Positions 37,151 to 46,600 are shown, counted from the first letter of the stretch. The stretch: DNA of 64,000 nt from Nitratireductor sp. B36 (GCF_020833685.1 NZ_JACKZY010000002.1:992001-1056000), one strand, 5' to 3'. Translations and numbers: made by a program. Notes: generated by a model from the letters alone, not told the origin.

Positions 37151-37197
37151 TGGATGCGGCGGAGACTGTTTGCGGGAGGAGTCTCGAGGAGATGAGT

Positions 37198-37536
37198 ATG
37201 ATCTACTCTGGCTTTTCCAAACGACGTCTGGCTTGTTGTGGTGTTTTTCTATTGGGGCTTTTGACGTCATTCTGGACCGTAGCCGTCGCGCACGAAGCGC
37301 AGAGCGGGTGGCGGTATCCCTACGCTTGTTGTTCTGATCAGGACTGTCAGCAGGTCTCCGACGCAGCCATCGAGGAGGGACCTGAGGGCTACGTGGTCAA
37401 GGTCACCGGCGAAGTTCTGCCTTACACGGATAAACGGGTGCGGAACTCACCTGACGGCGTGTTTCACTGGTGCTCCGTGGCAGGCAAGAAGGATGGGCGG
37501 ACCATCTGCCTGTTCGTGCCGCCGCGCAGCTTCTGA
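37198..37536 (+). CDS. Small cysteine-rich secreted protein
   Basis: A 112-residue protein with a signal peptide (CCGVFLLGLLTSFWTVAVAH) and a mature part of about 80 residues with RYPYACCSDQDCQQV, a central EGYVVKVTGEVLPYTD, and FHWCSVAGKKDGRTICLFVPP. The five mature cysteines suggest disulphides in the periplasm. I recognise it as a type of hypothetical protein common in rhizobia, but no function is known. Start choice: ATG at 37198 has GAGGAG six bases before it; an ATG at 37192 is too close. The open frame runs far upstream (from 36730), overlapping pncB on the other strand, and is not coding there. Confidence 0.75.
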   Translation: MIYSGFSKRRLACCGVFLLGLLTSFWTVAVAHEAQSGWRYPYACCSDQDCQQVSDAAIEEGPEGYVVKVTGEVLPYTDKRVRNSPDGVFHWCSVAGKKDGRTICLFVPPRSF

Positions 37537-37569
37537 TGGATCGTGGGACCCGCCGTGCAGCGCGGAACC

Positions 37570-39102
37570 TCAAAGCGGGATGTTGTCGTGCTTCTTCCAG
37601 GGATTTTTGAGATCCTTGTTGCGCAGCATCCGTAAGGCCCGCGCAATGCGCATCCGGGTGGAATGAGGCATGATCACCTCGTCCACATAGCCGCGCTCGG
37701 CTGCCACGAAGGGAGAAAGAAAGCGGTCCTCGTACATTTTTGTGTGGGCTGCGATCTTTTCTGGATCATCGATATCCTTGCGGAAAATGATTTCCACCGC
37801 ACCTTTGGCGCCCATCACGGCAATCTGGGCGGAGGGCCAGGCGTAGTTGATGTCGCCGCGAAGATGCTTCGAGGCCATGACGTCGTAGGCTCCACCGAAC
37901 GCCTTGCGCGTGATGAGGGTGATTTTGGGCACGGTTGCTTCGGCGTAGGCAAAAAGCAGTTTTGCGCCGTGCTTTATAAGACCACCATATTCCTGGGCGG
38001 TGCCGGGCAGAAAACCGGGAACGTCCACATAGGTGACGATCGGAATATTGAAGCAATCACAGAACCGGACGAAGCGGGCGGCCTTTCTGGAAGCGTCTGA
38101 ATCCAGAACGCCCGCCAAAACCATGGGTTGGTTGGCCACGAACCCAACGGTTCGCCCTTCGACACGACCAAACCCCGTGACGATGTTTTTGGCGAAGGAC
38201 GCCTGGATTTCAAAGAAATCCGCTTCATCGCAGGTCTTCAGGATCAGTTCGCGAATGTCGTAGGGCTTGTTGGCATTGTCCGGGACGAGCCGGTCAAGAG
38301 AATAGTCGGGGTCGGACACTGACTGGAAACATTCGAGCTCCGGTAGTTCGCCTGTGTTCGAGGTGGGCAGAAAGTCGATAAGGCGACGCATCTGCAGAAG
38401 GGCTTCAACGTCGTTGTCATAGGCACCGTCGGCAATGGACGATTTGACGGTATGAACGGATGCGCCGCCGAGCTCTTCTGCTGTCACGGTTTCGTTGGTC
38501 ACGGTCTTGACCACGTCCGGACCGGTGACAAACATGTATGATGTGTCGCGGACCATGAAGATAAAGTCGGTCATGGCGGGGGAATAGACATCGCCGCCCG
38601 CGCAGGGCCCCATGATCACGGATATCTGGGGAATGACGCCGGAGGCGAGGACGTTGCGTTGAAAAATTTCAGCGTAGCCGCCGAGCGCTGCCACCCCCTC
38701 CTGAATGCGCGCACCACCCGCGTCGTAAAATCCGATGATGGGCGCACGGTTCTTGAGCGCCATCTCCTGCACCTTCACCACCTTTTCCGCATGCGCCTCG
38801 GAAAGAGAGCCGCCGAAAACGGTAAAATCCTTGGCGAAGACAAAGACCGTGCGGCCATTGACCGTCCCCCAGCCTGTCACAACACCATCGCCGGATATGC
38901 GCGTTTTCTCCATACCGAAATCGGTGGATCGGTGTTCGACGAACATGTCGAATTCTTCGAAAGACCCTTCGTCCAGAAAGATCTCGATGCGCTCTCGCGC
39001 CGTCAACTTTCCTTTGGCGTGCTGGGCATCAATGCGCCGCTGGCCACCCCCCTCGCGCGCGGCGGCGCGACGGCGTTCCAACTCGAGAAGAACCTCTTTC
39101 AT
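37570..39102 (-). CDS. pccB: Acyl-CoA (propionyl-CoA) carboxylase beta subunit
   Basis: The carboxyltransferase subunit, moving carboxyl from biotin to an acyl-CoA, most likely propionyl-CoA, feeding the methylmalonyl-CoA pathway. It has 510 residues, the normal PccB size, with [55 protein letters not shown] and [20 protein letters not shown]. The ATG at 39102 has GGGGGGAG upstream; a longer frame reaches 39318. The biotinylated alpha subunit (pccA) is not in the window. It is preceded by gloA on the same strand, 112 bases away. Confidence 0.92.
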   Translation of the reverse strand: MKEVLLELERRRAAAREGGGQRRIDAQHAKGKLTARERIEIFLDEGSFEEFDMFVEHRSTDFGMEKTRISGDGVVTGWGTVNGRTVFVFAKDFTVFGGSLSEAHAEKVVKVQEMALKNRAPIIGFYDAGGARIQEGVAALGGYAEIFQRNVLASGVIPQISVIMGPCAGGDVYSPAMTDFIFMVRDTSYMFVTGPDVVKTVTNETVTAEELGGASVHTVKSSIADGAYDNDVEALLQMRRLIDFLPTSNTGELPELECFQSVSDPDYSLDRLVPDNANKPYDIRELILKTCDEADFFEIQASFAKNIVTGFGRVEGRTVGFVANQPMVLAGVLDSDASRKAARFVRFCDCFNIPIVTYVDVPGFLPGTAQEYGGLIKHGAKLLFAYAEATVPKITLITRKAFGGAYDVMASKHLRGDINYAWPSAQIAVMGAKGAVEIIFRKDIDDPEKIAAHTKMYEDRFLSPFVAAERGYVDEVIMPHSTRMRIARALRMLRNKDLKNPWKKHDNIPL

Positions 39103-39214
39103 GCTTGTCTCCCCCCAAAGGCGATCAATCAACGGCTCCAATGCTGTTAGCATGGTGTCAACGACGCGGAAATACGCCGTGCATCTCATATGACGCACGG
39201 CGCGTTTGCAGAAT

Positions 39215-39655
39215 TTACCAGCTTCCGGTGTTTTCCATGGAGGCCCACGGCTCGGCCGGTTCCTTCGCGCCACCCTTTTGAAGAAGCTCGATGGAGATCC
39301 CATCCGGGGAACGAACAAAAGCCATACGACCGTCGCGAGGGGGGCGGTTTATGGTGATACCTGCCTTCATCAACCGGTCGCAGAGAGCGTAAATGTCATC
39401 AACCTCATAGGCGAGGTGTCCGAAATTGCGGCCGCCGTCATACTTTTCCGGGTCCCAGTTATATGTGAGCTCGACAAGCGGCGCCTGTTCCTCTTTGGCG
39501 CGGTCTTGATCCGCAGGCGCGGCAAGGAAAACCAGAGTGTAGCGTCCTTTTTCATTCTCCGAGCGGCGAACTTCGGTCAAGCCGAGCTTGTTACAATAGA
39601 AATCGAGCGATTCATCAATGTCTTTTACACGGACCATGGTGTGCAGATAACGCAT
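39215..39655 (-). CDS. gloA: Lactoylglutathione lyase (glyoxalase I)
   Basis: Detoxifies methylglyoxal by converting its glutathione hemithioacetal to S-lactoylglutathione. A 146-residue VOC-fold protein. The first metal histidine is in [20 protein letters not shown], a Glu in [10 protein letters not shown], a second His in [16 protein letters not shown], and the last Glu in [10 protein letters not shown]. This set of H-E-H-E ligands is that of the nickel/zinc glyoxalase I family. The gene is divergent from the cold-shock gene and lies upstream of pccB. Confidence 0.92.
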   Translation of the reverse strand: MRYLHTMVRVKDIDESLDFYCNKLGLTEVRRSENEKGRYTLVFLAAPADQDRAKEEQAPLVELTYNWDPEKYDGGRNFGHLAYEVDDIYALCDRLMKAGITINRPPRDGRMAFVRSPDGISIELLQKGGAKEPAEPWASMENTGSW

Positions 39656-39881
39656 CTTGTCTCTCGCTTGCTGGTTTACGTATACGGTACGGGGTGTCTA
39701 CCCGTTCTATTCGGCAATGTTGCACGTTAACCGGTTGTGCCATTTCGCCGAAATCTCTCAAATCCGGCTGATTTCACCTGCTGTTGAAAATCAGAAACTG
39801 GGTCTTGCTATGCCACAAAGCGCCAATGCTATCTTTGAAACACACAGTGAGTCGGGCGGACTTGAGAAAAGGCTTGATGGG

Positions 39882-40478
39882 ATGGACGACAAGTCCTCGA
39901 CAACCAAGAGGTACGAGGCTGGCGACAAGGCGCCCAAGGCGGATGACGCTGCGGAAGCCGGGGAACTGGTAGAAATCTCTGGCGCCATTAAATGGTTCGA
40001 CGTGGCGAAAGGCTATGGCTTTATCCTCCCTGACGATGAAGAGCATGGTGATGTGCTACTTCACGTAACCTGCCTGCGCAAGGATGGGTTCCAAACTGCG
40101 CTGGAGGGGGCCAGGATTGAGTGTCTTGCCCGCCAGGGCGATAAAGGCCTGCAAGCCTTCAAGGTGGTCTCTATCGACCTTTCGACCGCGATTCATCCGA
40201 GCGAGGACCAGGCACCGCGCACCCATGTTTCGGTGGTTGCGGAAAGCGGCTTGGAGCGAGCGCTCGTCAAATGGTTCAACCGCACCAAAGGCTTTGGTTT
40301 CCTGACCCGGGGTGAGGGCACCGAGGATATCTTTGTCCACATGGAGACACTGCGCCGCTACGGGCTAACGGAGTTGCGGCCTGGGCAAGTGGTGATTGTG
40401 CGCTTCGGTCGCGGCGAAAAGGGCCTCATGGTTGCCGAAATTTATCCGGATAATGGCACACCTCCTCCCACGCATTAG
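39882..40478 (+). CDS. Two-domain cold-shock protein
   Basis: A nucleic-acid-binding protein of about 198 residues with two cold-shock domains in tandem. The first has IKWFDVAKGYGFILPDD and DVLLHVTCL; the second has VKWFNRTKGFGFLTRG and DIFVHMETLR. Both carry the aromatic RNP1-type patch (KGYGFI, KGFGFL). Two-domain forms of this kind are typical of Hyphomicrobiales. The ATG at 39882 has AAAAGG upstream; ATG at 39810 is also in frame and would add 24 residues. The long 5' region would allow cold-responsive control, which is not shown. Confidence 0.85.
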   Translation: MDDKSSTTKRYEAGDKAPKADDAAEAGELVEISGAIKWFDVAKGYGFILPDDEEHGDVLLHVTCLRKDGFQTALEGARIECLARQGDKGLQAFKVVSIDLSTAIHPSEDQAPRTHVSVVAESGLERALVKWFNRTKGFGFLTRGEGTEDIFVHMETLRRYGLTELRPGQVVIVRFGRGEKGLMVAEIYPDNGTPPPTH

Positions 40479-40511
40479 CGCTTGTAACCTGCGCCCCGGA
40501 GAGTGCTGAGA

Positions 40512-41018
40512 ATGCCGAGTTTCCTTTCACGCCTGCCATTTTGCATCCGTTCGTTCGGTCTTATGGCGATGTTTCTGCTGATCGCGATCAACACCGGTTT
40601 TGCTCAGACCTCTGCAATGCGCTTGCCAGTAGACCCTGACCCTTTGGTGGTTTTGACATCGGCTGGGGAAGTCGCTTTCAATATCGAGATTGCCGATGAG
40701 CCGGCGGAGCGTCAGCGAGGCTTGATGTTCCGTCAGTCCATGCCAGTCGATCGAGGCATGCTCTTCATCTTCCCGGCGGAAAGCAGACAGGGGTTCTGGA
40801 TGCAGAACACACCGCTGGCGCTTGATCTTCTTTTCGTAAGCGCGGATGGAGAGGTTCGGGCAATCGCACCGGGGACGCCATTCTCGACGGCATCGATTTC
40901 GCCGAATGTCGAATCCCAATTCGTGCTTGAACTGCTGGCCGGAACCGCGCAGAAGATGGGTATCGAGGTCGGTGATCGTCTGCGTCATCCGCGGATTGAG
41001 GCTGCCGGCGCACAATAG
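40512..41018 (+). CDS. DUF192 secreted protein
   Basis: A 168-residue protein with a signal peptide (FGLMAMFLLIAINTGFAQ). The DUF192 core is visible as FNIEIADEPAERQRGLMFRQ, GMLFIFPAESRQGFWMQNTP, LDLLFVSADGEVRAI and QFVLELLAGTAQKMGI. The family is widespread, secreted, and of unknown biochemical role. The start ATG at 40512 follows GTGCTGAGA; a GTG at 40503 is in frame as well. It follows the cold-shock gene by 33 bases and may be expressed with it. Confidence 0.88.
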   Translation: MPSFLSRLPFCIRSFGLMAMFLLIAINTGFAQTSAMRLPVDPDPLVVLTSAGEVAFNIEIADEPAERQRGLMFRQSMPVDRGMLFIFPAESRQGFWMQNTPLALDLLFVSADGEVRAIAPGTPFSTASISPNVESQFVLELLAGTAQKMGIEVGDRLRHPRIEAAGAQ

Positions 41019-41041
41019 TCAGCAACGGCGTTTTCCAGAAC

Positions 41042-41806
41042 ATGCAATCTTTCAACCATGACGGGTGCGACCTCTCCTTCATTGATGAGGGGCAAGGTGT
41101 TCCTATTCTTCTGATACACGGTTTTGCTTCCACACATTATGTGAACTGGGTGGCCCCCGGCTGGGTGAAAACTCTGCGTGATGCCGGCTTCCGCGTGATC
41201 GCACTGGACAACCGCGGCCACGGGCGCTCGACCAAAAGCCATGATAAGAAGGATTACACGCCGCAAAAAATGGCCAGCGATGCAGCGGCACTGCTTGATC
41301 ATCTAGGCATCGCGAAGGCCCATGTTATGGGCTACTCGATGGGAGCGCGCATCTCCGCATTCTTGGCTCTGGCCCACCCGGAAAAGGTCGCCACCTTGAT
41401 CCTCGGGGGACTAGGGTTGGGTATGATCGAGGGGGTCGGCGAGTGGGATGAGATCGCGGAGGCGCTGTTGGCGAGCGATCCAGAGACCATTCTGTCGGAA
41501 CGTGGACAGATGTTCCGCAAATTCGCTGATCAGACGAAGAGTGACAGAAAGGCGCTGGCTGCCTGTATTGCAACGTCGCGCACGCTTTTAACTGCACAGG
41601 ATGCAGGCAGGATTACAGCGCCGACGCTCGTTGCGGTGGGGACCCGCGATGACATCGCCGGCTCGCCCGAAGGCCTGGCGGATCTGTTGCCCAATGGCGC
41701 CGCGTTTGCCATTGAGAGAAGGGATCATATGCTGGCAGTCGGCGATCGAACATTTAAGGCTCGCGTGCTGGCATTTTTGGAGGAGCACCCTCTTGATCGA
41801 ACCTGA
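41042..41806 (+). CDS. Alpha/beta hydrolase
   Basis: A 254-residue alpha/beta-hydrolase-fold enzyme. The oxyanion region is ILLIHGFAST, the nucleophile is S99 in VMGYSMGAR, an acidic residue is in VGTRDDIAG, and the histidine is in ERRDHMLAVGDRTF. The DNRGHGRSTK turn is typical of peroxidase/esterase-like members. The substrate is unknown. It follows DUF192 on the same strand, and its last 14 bases overlap the start of a second hydrolase, with which it should be co-translated. Confidence 0.88.
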   Translation: MQSFNHDGCDLSFIDEGQGVPILLIHGFASTHYVNWVAPGWVKTLRDAGFRVIALDNRGHGRSTKSHDKKDYTPQKMASDAAALLDHLGIAKAHVMGYSMGARISAFLALAHPEKVATLILGGLGLGMIEGVGEWDEIAEALLASDPETILSERGQMFRKFADQTKSDRKALAACIATSRTLLTAQDAGRITAPTLVAVGTRDDIAGSPEGLADLLPNGAAFAIERRDHMLAVGDRTFKARVLAFLEEHPLDRT

Positions 41807-42662
41807 AGCGATTTCATTTGTCGGCGCAGAAGACAATCGCCTGACCGGCGACATCTGGGACGGTGGCGGCCAGCCTGTCGTTTTTCTCCACGGTGGCGGG
41901 CAGACCCGTCGCGCATGGGATGCCACTGCGCGGGATGTGGCCAGCCGTGGAATGCGCGCAATAGCTGTCGATCAGCGCGGTCACGGCGAAAGCGCCTGGG
42001 TGGAAAGCGGGCATTATGGCTTTCACCATTACGGCGCGGACGCAGCGGCAATTTTTCGCCAGGTTCAAGAGCGTTTTCATACCCGGCCGGCAGCCGTTGG
42101 CGCATCGCTTGGAGGACTTGCTTCGCTGACGGCTGAAATGCGCGAAGGCCCGCTGCTGGATGCACTGGTTCTGGTCGATATCACGCCGCGACTTGATCCG
42201 GCGGGCGTGAACAAAATTCAGGGTTTCATGGGCGAGCGGATGGAAGAGGGGTTCGCGTCTCTCGAAGAAGCGGCTGACGCCATAGCGGCCTATCTTCCAC
42301 ATCGCGCGCCCCGCCGATCACTGGAGGGCTTACGCAAGAATCTGCGACAGGATGAAGATGGCCGCTATCGTTGGCACTGGGATCCAGCCTTTATCAAAGG
42401 GGCGGCAAACATCAATTCCGGCGCGGAAGCGTTGATGCAGGAACTTATTGCGGGTTTGCCGCGACTACATCTGCCTGTTCTTCTGGTCCGTGGGATGCGT
42501 TCCGAGTTGGTGCAGGAAGCACATGCCCGGGAATTTGTGACGCTTGCTCCAGCAGCATCCTATGTGGATGTCGGCGGAGCCGGGCACATGGTTGCAGGCG
42601 ACCGAAATGACGTGTTTGCGACCGAAATTTTGAAGTTTCTGGGCCGAGACAAGGCAGCCTGA
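41793..42662 (+). CDS. Alpha/beta hydrolase, TTG start
   Basis: A 289-residue alpha/beta hydrolase. The nucleophile is S105 in AVGASLGGLAS, the oxyanion turn is VVFLHGGGQTRRAWD, the strand-4 motif is AVDQRGHGESAW, and the catalytic histidine is in GAGHMVAGDRND. It is not a near copy of the preceding hydrolase. No ATG or GTG lies at the right place; a TTG at 41793 is preceded by GGAGGAG at seven bases and gives a normal N-terminus, so TTG is the likely start, overlapping the previous gene. Confidence 0.83.
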   Translation: MIEPEAISFVGAEDNRLTGDIWDGGGQPVVFLHGGGQTRRAWDATARDVASRGMRAIAVDQRGHGESAWVESGHYGFHHYGADAAAIFRQVQERFHTRPAAVGASLGGLASLTAEMREGPLLDALVLVDITPRLDPAGVNKIQGFMGERMEEGFASLEEAADAIAAYLPHRAPRRSLEGLRKNLRQDEDGRYRWHWDPAFIKGAANINSGAEALMQELIAGLPRLHLPVLLVRGMRSELVQEAHAREFVTLAPAASYVDVGGAGHMVAGDRNDVFATEILKFLGRDKAA

Positions 42663-42666
42663 ACGC

Positions 42667-43467
42667 TTACCGACCCCGAAAGCGCGCAGGGCGGCGCTCG
42701 CGGAATGCCGCACGACCCTCCGCATAATCAGCGCTTTCGAAGGTGATGTCACCCAGCTCCTGGGCGCGCGAGATATCCTCGGAGCGGCATGTGAGTGCCG
42801 CGGTGATGGACGCTTTGGATGCATGGATGGATAAGGGGGCGTTGACGGCGAGCATCGCTGCGATGGCATCAGCTCTGCTCACCAGAACGTCGGTTGGAAC
42901 GATCTCGAGGATAAAGCCGCAGTCTCTTGCCCGGGCCGCATCGATTCGGGCGCCGGTGAATGTGAGATAGCGGGCCATTTGTGCGCCAGTGGTTGCTACA
43001 ATATCTCCCATAGCCTCGACCGGATAGGCGAGGCCGAGGCGCGCTGCGGGGATTGCAAAGAGCGCATCGGGTGTTGAAATGCGCAGATCGCACGCGGCTG
43101 CCAAACCGAAGCCGCCTCCAAAACAGACACCGGAAATTGCAGCAATGGTGGGCAGGCGTGTGTTGCGGATGGTGGCGAATGCCTTCGCATTCAGACGTTC
43201 ATAGACTCGCGCCGTTTCGGCGTTCCGCCGCACGGTATCGAACTCTGCAATGTCGGCGCCTGCGCAAAAATTATCGCCTGCGCCCCGCAATATGACGGCG
43301 CGGACGGTTTCATCAGCCTCAAGATCTTCAATAGCCTTGATCAGATCGTGCCACATCGCCTGAGAAACCGCATTCATCTTTCCCGGGCGCGAGAGGAGAA
43401 TTGTGGCGACACCGTTTGCGCAGGAAACGCGCAAGGCTGGCTCAGTGGATTGCGCAGGCACGGTCAT
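42667..43467 (-). CDS. Enoyl-CoA hydratase/isomerase family protein
   Basis: A crotonase-fold enzyme of 266 residues. The oxyanion blocks are GAGDNFCAGADIAEF and SGVCFGGGFGLAAACDLRIS. The usual catalytic glutamate pair is only partly recognisable: the second position region reads ARLGLAYPVEAMGDI, with its Glu in PVEAMG. The substrate is unknown. The gene ends four bases after the second hydrolase, convergent. The N-terminal ATG is at the family boundary (RVSCANGVATILLSRPGKMN). Confidence 0.88.
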   Translation of the reverse strand: MTVPAQSTEPALRVSCANGVATILLSRPGKMNAVSQAMWHDLIKAIEDLEADETVRAVILRGAGDNFCAGADIAEFDTVRRNAETARVYERLNAKAFATIRNTRLPTIAAISGVCFGGGFGLAAACDLRISTPDALFAIPAARLGLAYPVEAMGDIVATTGAQMARYLTFTGARIDAARARDCGFILEIVPTDVLVSRADAIAAMLAVNAPLSIHASKASITAALTCRSEDISRAQELGDITFESADYAEGRAAFRERRPARFRGR

Positions 43468-43676
43468 ACATCAATTTTCCTGTATCTATGCTCACGGATT
43501 TTTGCGGTTCAACTACCTTGGCTTCTGACGTATGTTGGCGTGCAAGGCAAGCTTGTGCCTTTGTGAGTTTTCTGGCGGAGGTGCCAGGTGAAAGCCGCAC
43601 CAATGTGGGAAATGATGAAATGGAGCGTCCTTCACAGGTTGGGAGAGACGTGTGTTGCTCCGGATGGAGAAATCCA

Positions 43677-44513
43677 ATGAACGCACACAATGCAATTCGC
43701 CAACGCAGTTCCGGGAAAAGCACACCGCAGCCCGTCGATCCGATCTGGTATGCCGTGCGCGAGGAGGCAGAGGCTGCCGTCGCCAATGATCCGCTTCTCG
43801 CAGCGTTTCTTTATGCGACGATCCTCAACCATGACGATCTTGAAAACGCGGTCATACACAGGGTGGCAGAGCGGCTCGACCATCCGGATATGGGTGCGGA
43901 CCTCATCCGTCAGACCTTCCATGCCATGCTGGGTTCACAGCCTGAATGGCGAACAGCTGTGCGCGTCGATATTCAGGCGTATTATGATCGGGATCCGGCC
44001 TGCGACCGTTTTCTGATGCCGGTGTTATACTTCAAGGGGTTTCACGCGATCCAGACACACCGTTTGGCGCATTGGCTCTGGAATGAAGGGCGCCGGGATT
44101 TCGCCCTCTACCTGCAAAGCCGTTCCTCCGCAGTTTTTCAGACCGACATTAATCCGGCAGCCCGCATGGGCAAGGGGATCTTCATTGATCATGCGACGGG
44201 AATCGTGATCGGCGAGACAGCTGTGGTTGAGGACGACGTTTCTCTGTTGCATGGTGTGACACTCGGCGGCACCGGCAAGGAAACGGGTGACCGGCATCCG
44301 AAAATTCGGCGTGGTGTTCTGATCGGTGCCGGTGCGAAAATCCTCGGCAATATCGAAGTTGGTCATTGTGCTCGGGTGGCCGCGGGATCGGTCGTGCTGA
44401 ACGACGTGCCCCCCGCGAAGACGGTTGCAGGCGTTCCTGCGAGAGTGGTCGGCGAATCCGGCTGTAGCGAACCCTCTCGCTCCATGGATCAGATCGTGCA
44501 CGGTGGAGCCTGA
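43677..44513 (+). CDS. cysE: Serine O-acetyltransferase
   Basis: Makes O-acetylserine, the precursor of cysteine. It has 278 residues: an N-terminal helical domain (AVREEAEAAVANDPLLAAFL) and a left-handed beta-helix made of hexapeptide repeats (DINPAARMGKGIFIDHATGI, GVLIGAGAKILGNIEVG). The GETAVVEDDVSLLHGVTLGG block with its histidines is the CysE signature. GGAG precedes ATG 43677 by seven bases. The frame is open upstream to 43401 but that part overlaps the divergent enoyl-CoA hydratase. The C-terminus lacks nothing obvious. Confidence 0.95.
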   Translation: MNAHNAIRQRSSGKSTPQPVDPIWYAVREEAEAAVANDPLLAAFLYATILNHDDLENAVIHRVAERLDHPDMGADLIRQTFHAMLGSQPEWRTAVRVDIQAYYDRDPACDRFLMPVLYFKGFHAIQTHRLAHWLWNEGRRDFALYLQSRSSAVFQTDINPAARMGKGIFIDHATGIVIGETAVVEDDVSLLHGVTLGGTGKETGDRHPKIRRGVLIGAGAKILGNIEVGHCARVAAGSVVLNDVPPAKTVAGVPARVVGESGCSEPSRSMDQIVHGGA

Positions 44514-44807
44514 ACAGCTTTCCGAAGCTACCAGAGAGACTTTTCTCCAGTGCGAAGACGCCGTGGTCGGTTGTGGCTTGCCTCTCCGAATGAGGAGGAA
44601 GCGGTTCACCCCCGGGGCTTTCCGACTGAAATTCCCGTTTCAGGGTTTACAGTGGCGGCGGGCTCATGTCAGAAGCGCGCGACCGCAGCATTGCCGCCGG
44701 TCCGCCCCTCGGGTTAGATGGCGGTACTGCACGAAATTTGAAGCCGCGCATCAGAGCGTCTCACTCGATGTTCATAACTGCGTTGGGCAATGCACTGGAG
44801 ATGTCTC

Positions 44808-45014
44808 TTGAATCCTGAGGAAATCAGAAAGCTGGAAGCGTATTTCAAACGCACCTTCAACAATCCCGCATTGAGCGTGAAGGCACGTCCTCGCAAGGAC
44901 GATTCCTGTGAGCTCTATCTTGGCGACGAGTTTCTCGGGATCATCTTCAAGGATGAGGACGAGGGAGAACTGTCTTACAATTTCTCGATGGCCATTCTCG
45001 ACATCGACTTGTGA
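44808..45014 (+). CDS. DUF3126 small protein, TTG start
   Basis: A 68-residue protein of the alphaproteobacterial DUF3126 family: NPEEIRKLEAYFKRTFNNP at the start, KARPRKDDSCELYLGDEF and LSYNFSMAILDIDL at the end. The function is unknown. The first residue is taken as TTG at 44808, because GGAG lies at eight bases and the family starts with M-x-P-E-E-I; an in-frame ATG at 44790 lacks a ribosome-binding site. It is followed by a good terminator. The 290 bases before it, after cysE, hold no gene I can support. Confidence 0.8.
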   Translation: MNPEEIRKLEAYFKRTFNNPALSVKARPRKDDSCELYLGDEFLGIIFKDEDEGELSYNFSMAILDIDL

Positions 45015-45041
45015 TATTCTCTAACGAGAAGAAGTCTTTAT

Positions 45042-45074
45042 AGGCCTGCACACCCTGCTGTGCGGGCCTTTTTC
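45042..45074 (+). terminator. Rho-independent terminator after DUF3126 gene
   Basis: AGGCCTGCACA and TGTGCGGGCCT pair over 11 bases (one G-U) around a six-base loop, followed by TTTT. It lies 27 bases past the stop. Confidence 0.85.
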
Positions 45075-45104
45075 TTGCGTGAGAGCATTCGGGAATGTCC
45101 GCTT

Positions 45105-45863
45105 TCAGTCGGGCGTGTTGAGGAGGCGAGACGCTTTCTGCCTTATCGCCCTGTCGAGAACCTGCCACTCGCTGAGCAGTGCGGCGGGAAAGCGATAGGT
45201 CAAGCTTAGGCGGTTGCCTATGTTGATATCCCGTTCGCAGGGTGCCAGGGCCTCTTTTGCGGCAGTGCCCGTCAAGCAGCGGGCCACGAAGGGTTGCTCG
45301 GCGTTGTCGGTCTCCGCGATTGCGAGCACTTCGCCCGCAAAACCCGACTCCTTCTTGAAGCGGTGGAAGCGGACATTGCTCGGGCCGGCAACAGAGCGGG
45401 CTTCGATGATTTGCCGATAGACCGGCTCCAACCGACTGCTCATGTCCCGAGACATGACCTGCTCTTCGAATGTGAGGAATATGATTTCGCGGGAGCCGTC
45501 GACATGATTGAACGCGTCCCGCCGCTCGGAGGCATATCCTTCGAGCTCGGGCCAGGAGAGATAAAGGTCAAGACGCAGCGTCACACCGTCCATGCGCGCG
45601 CTCTTAAAGCGTATGGCGTTTTCAGGGACTGTCAGCACGTTGTTTCGGATCACGATTTCGCGGAGCCGATCCGACGTGGTGTGTCCCGCATCGGATAGGG
45701 AAGCCCCATACCAGCGCCCGAAACCGAGAATTCCCAGAGACAGCACCAAAAGAAGCAGGCAAAACTGGAAAACGCGGAACGCAAAACGGTTTCTGCGTGC
45801 ATCCAGCCCCGGGCGGGGATCTCCTGTGGTTTCGTCGGTCGACAGTATTGTGCCCTCACACAT
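45105..45863 (-). CDS. Membrane-anchored protein of unknown function
   Basis: About 252 residues with one N-terminal transmembrane helix (FQFCLLLLVLSLGILGFG) after a short charged cytoplasmic start. The periplasmic part has LREIVIRNNVLTVPENAIRF, DGVTLRLDLYLSWPELEGY and FLTFEEQVMSRDMSSRLEPV. I recognise it only as a conserved rhizobial hypothetical (DUF6030-like); no function is assigned. The start is uncertain: ATG at 45863 gives a short leader before the helix; the frame is open up to 46025, close to the divergent carbonic-anhydrase-like gene. Confidence 0.7.
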   Translation of the reverse strand: MCEGTILSTDETTGDPRPGLDARRNRFAFRVFQFCLLLLVLSLGILGFGRWYGASLSDAGHTTSDRLREIVIRNNVLTVPENAIRFKSARMDGVTLRLDLYLSWPELEGYASERRDAFNHVDGSREIIFLTFEEQVMSRDMSSRLEPVYRQIIEARSVAGPSNVRFHRFKKESGFAGEVLAIAETDNAEQPFVARCLTGTAAKEALAPCERDINIGNRLSLTYRFPAALLSEWQVLDRAIRQKASRLLNTPD

Positions 45864-46054
45864 GCCTTTCGTACGGGAAAGAATCAGCATCAAGCTCGCG
45901 AACAAGAATGGAGCCTTGGATAGACATGGTAAAGAGAGTGTAAAATCAGGTTCAGGGATACCCTTAGGGTTGCAGGAGGGGTTTTGTCCGCTCACCGTAT
46001 TCTGATTTGCGGTTGGATGTTGCACAGTGCGCGTTCATCGAACTGGAGTGAACT

Positions 46055-46582
46055 ATGCCGATTTATGCATTGGCGGGCGAAAGCCCGATTTTCGAAGACA
46101 GGGAAACCAACTGGATCGCGCCGGATGCATCGGTCATCGGTCGGGTACGCCTTGGCCGCAACGCCGGCATCTGGTTCGGTGCGGTGCTGCGTGGCGACAA
46201 CGAGCCCATCGAAATCGGCGAGAACACCAACATTCAGGAACATTCGGTGCTGCATACGGATATGGGGTTCCCGCTGACCATTGGGCGTGGCTGCACCATC
46301 GGCCACAGGGCGATATTGCATGGCTGCAGGATTGGCGAGAACAGTCTGATCGGCATGGGCGCTATCGTCCTCAACGGAGCCGAAATCGGCAAAAATTGCC
46401 TTGTAGGCGCGGGCGCTCTGGTGACGGAAAACAAGAAGATCCCCGACAATTCGCTTGTCGTTGGTTCGCCTGCGAAAGTGGTGAGAGAACTCGATGACGA
46501 GGCCATACGCAACCTCCAATGGTCATCGGCTCATTATGTTGAAAATGGAAAGCGCTTCCTGAAAGATCTGAAGCCGCTCTGA
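46055..46582 (+). CDS. Gamma-carbonic-anhydrase-family protein
   Basis: A 175-residue left-handed beta-helix protein. Hexapeptide repeats run through [20 protein letters not shown] to [20 protein letters not shown]. The three histidines that would bind zinc are in [11 protein letters not shown] and [11 protein letters not shown]. This is the YrdA/PaaY-like group, called gamma-carbonic anhydrase family; carbonic anhydrase activity is not certain. The [20 protein letters not shown] end is typical. It is divergent from the membrane protein and followed by strong secondary structure in the 3' region. Confidence 0.9.
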   Translation: MPIYALAGESPIFEDRETNWIAPDASVIGRVRLGRNAGIWFGAVLRGDNEPIEIGENTNIQEHSVLHTDMGFPLTIGRGCTIGHRAILHGCRIGENSLIGMGAIVLNGAEIGKNCLVGAGALVTENKKIPDNSLVVGSPAKVVRELDDEAIRNLQWSSAHYVENGKRFLKDLKPL

Positions 46583-46600
46583 TGTTCCGTGGAAAAAGGC

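Noticed and set aside
36730-37197. Upstream extension of the small secreted-protein frame
   Set aside because: It overlaps the start of pncB on the other strand, and the signal peptide and ribosome-binding site fix the start at 37198.
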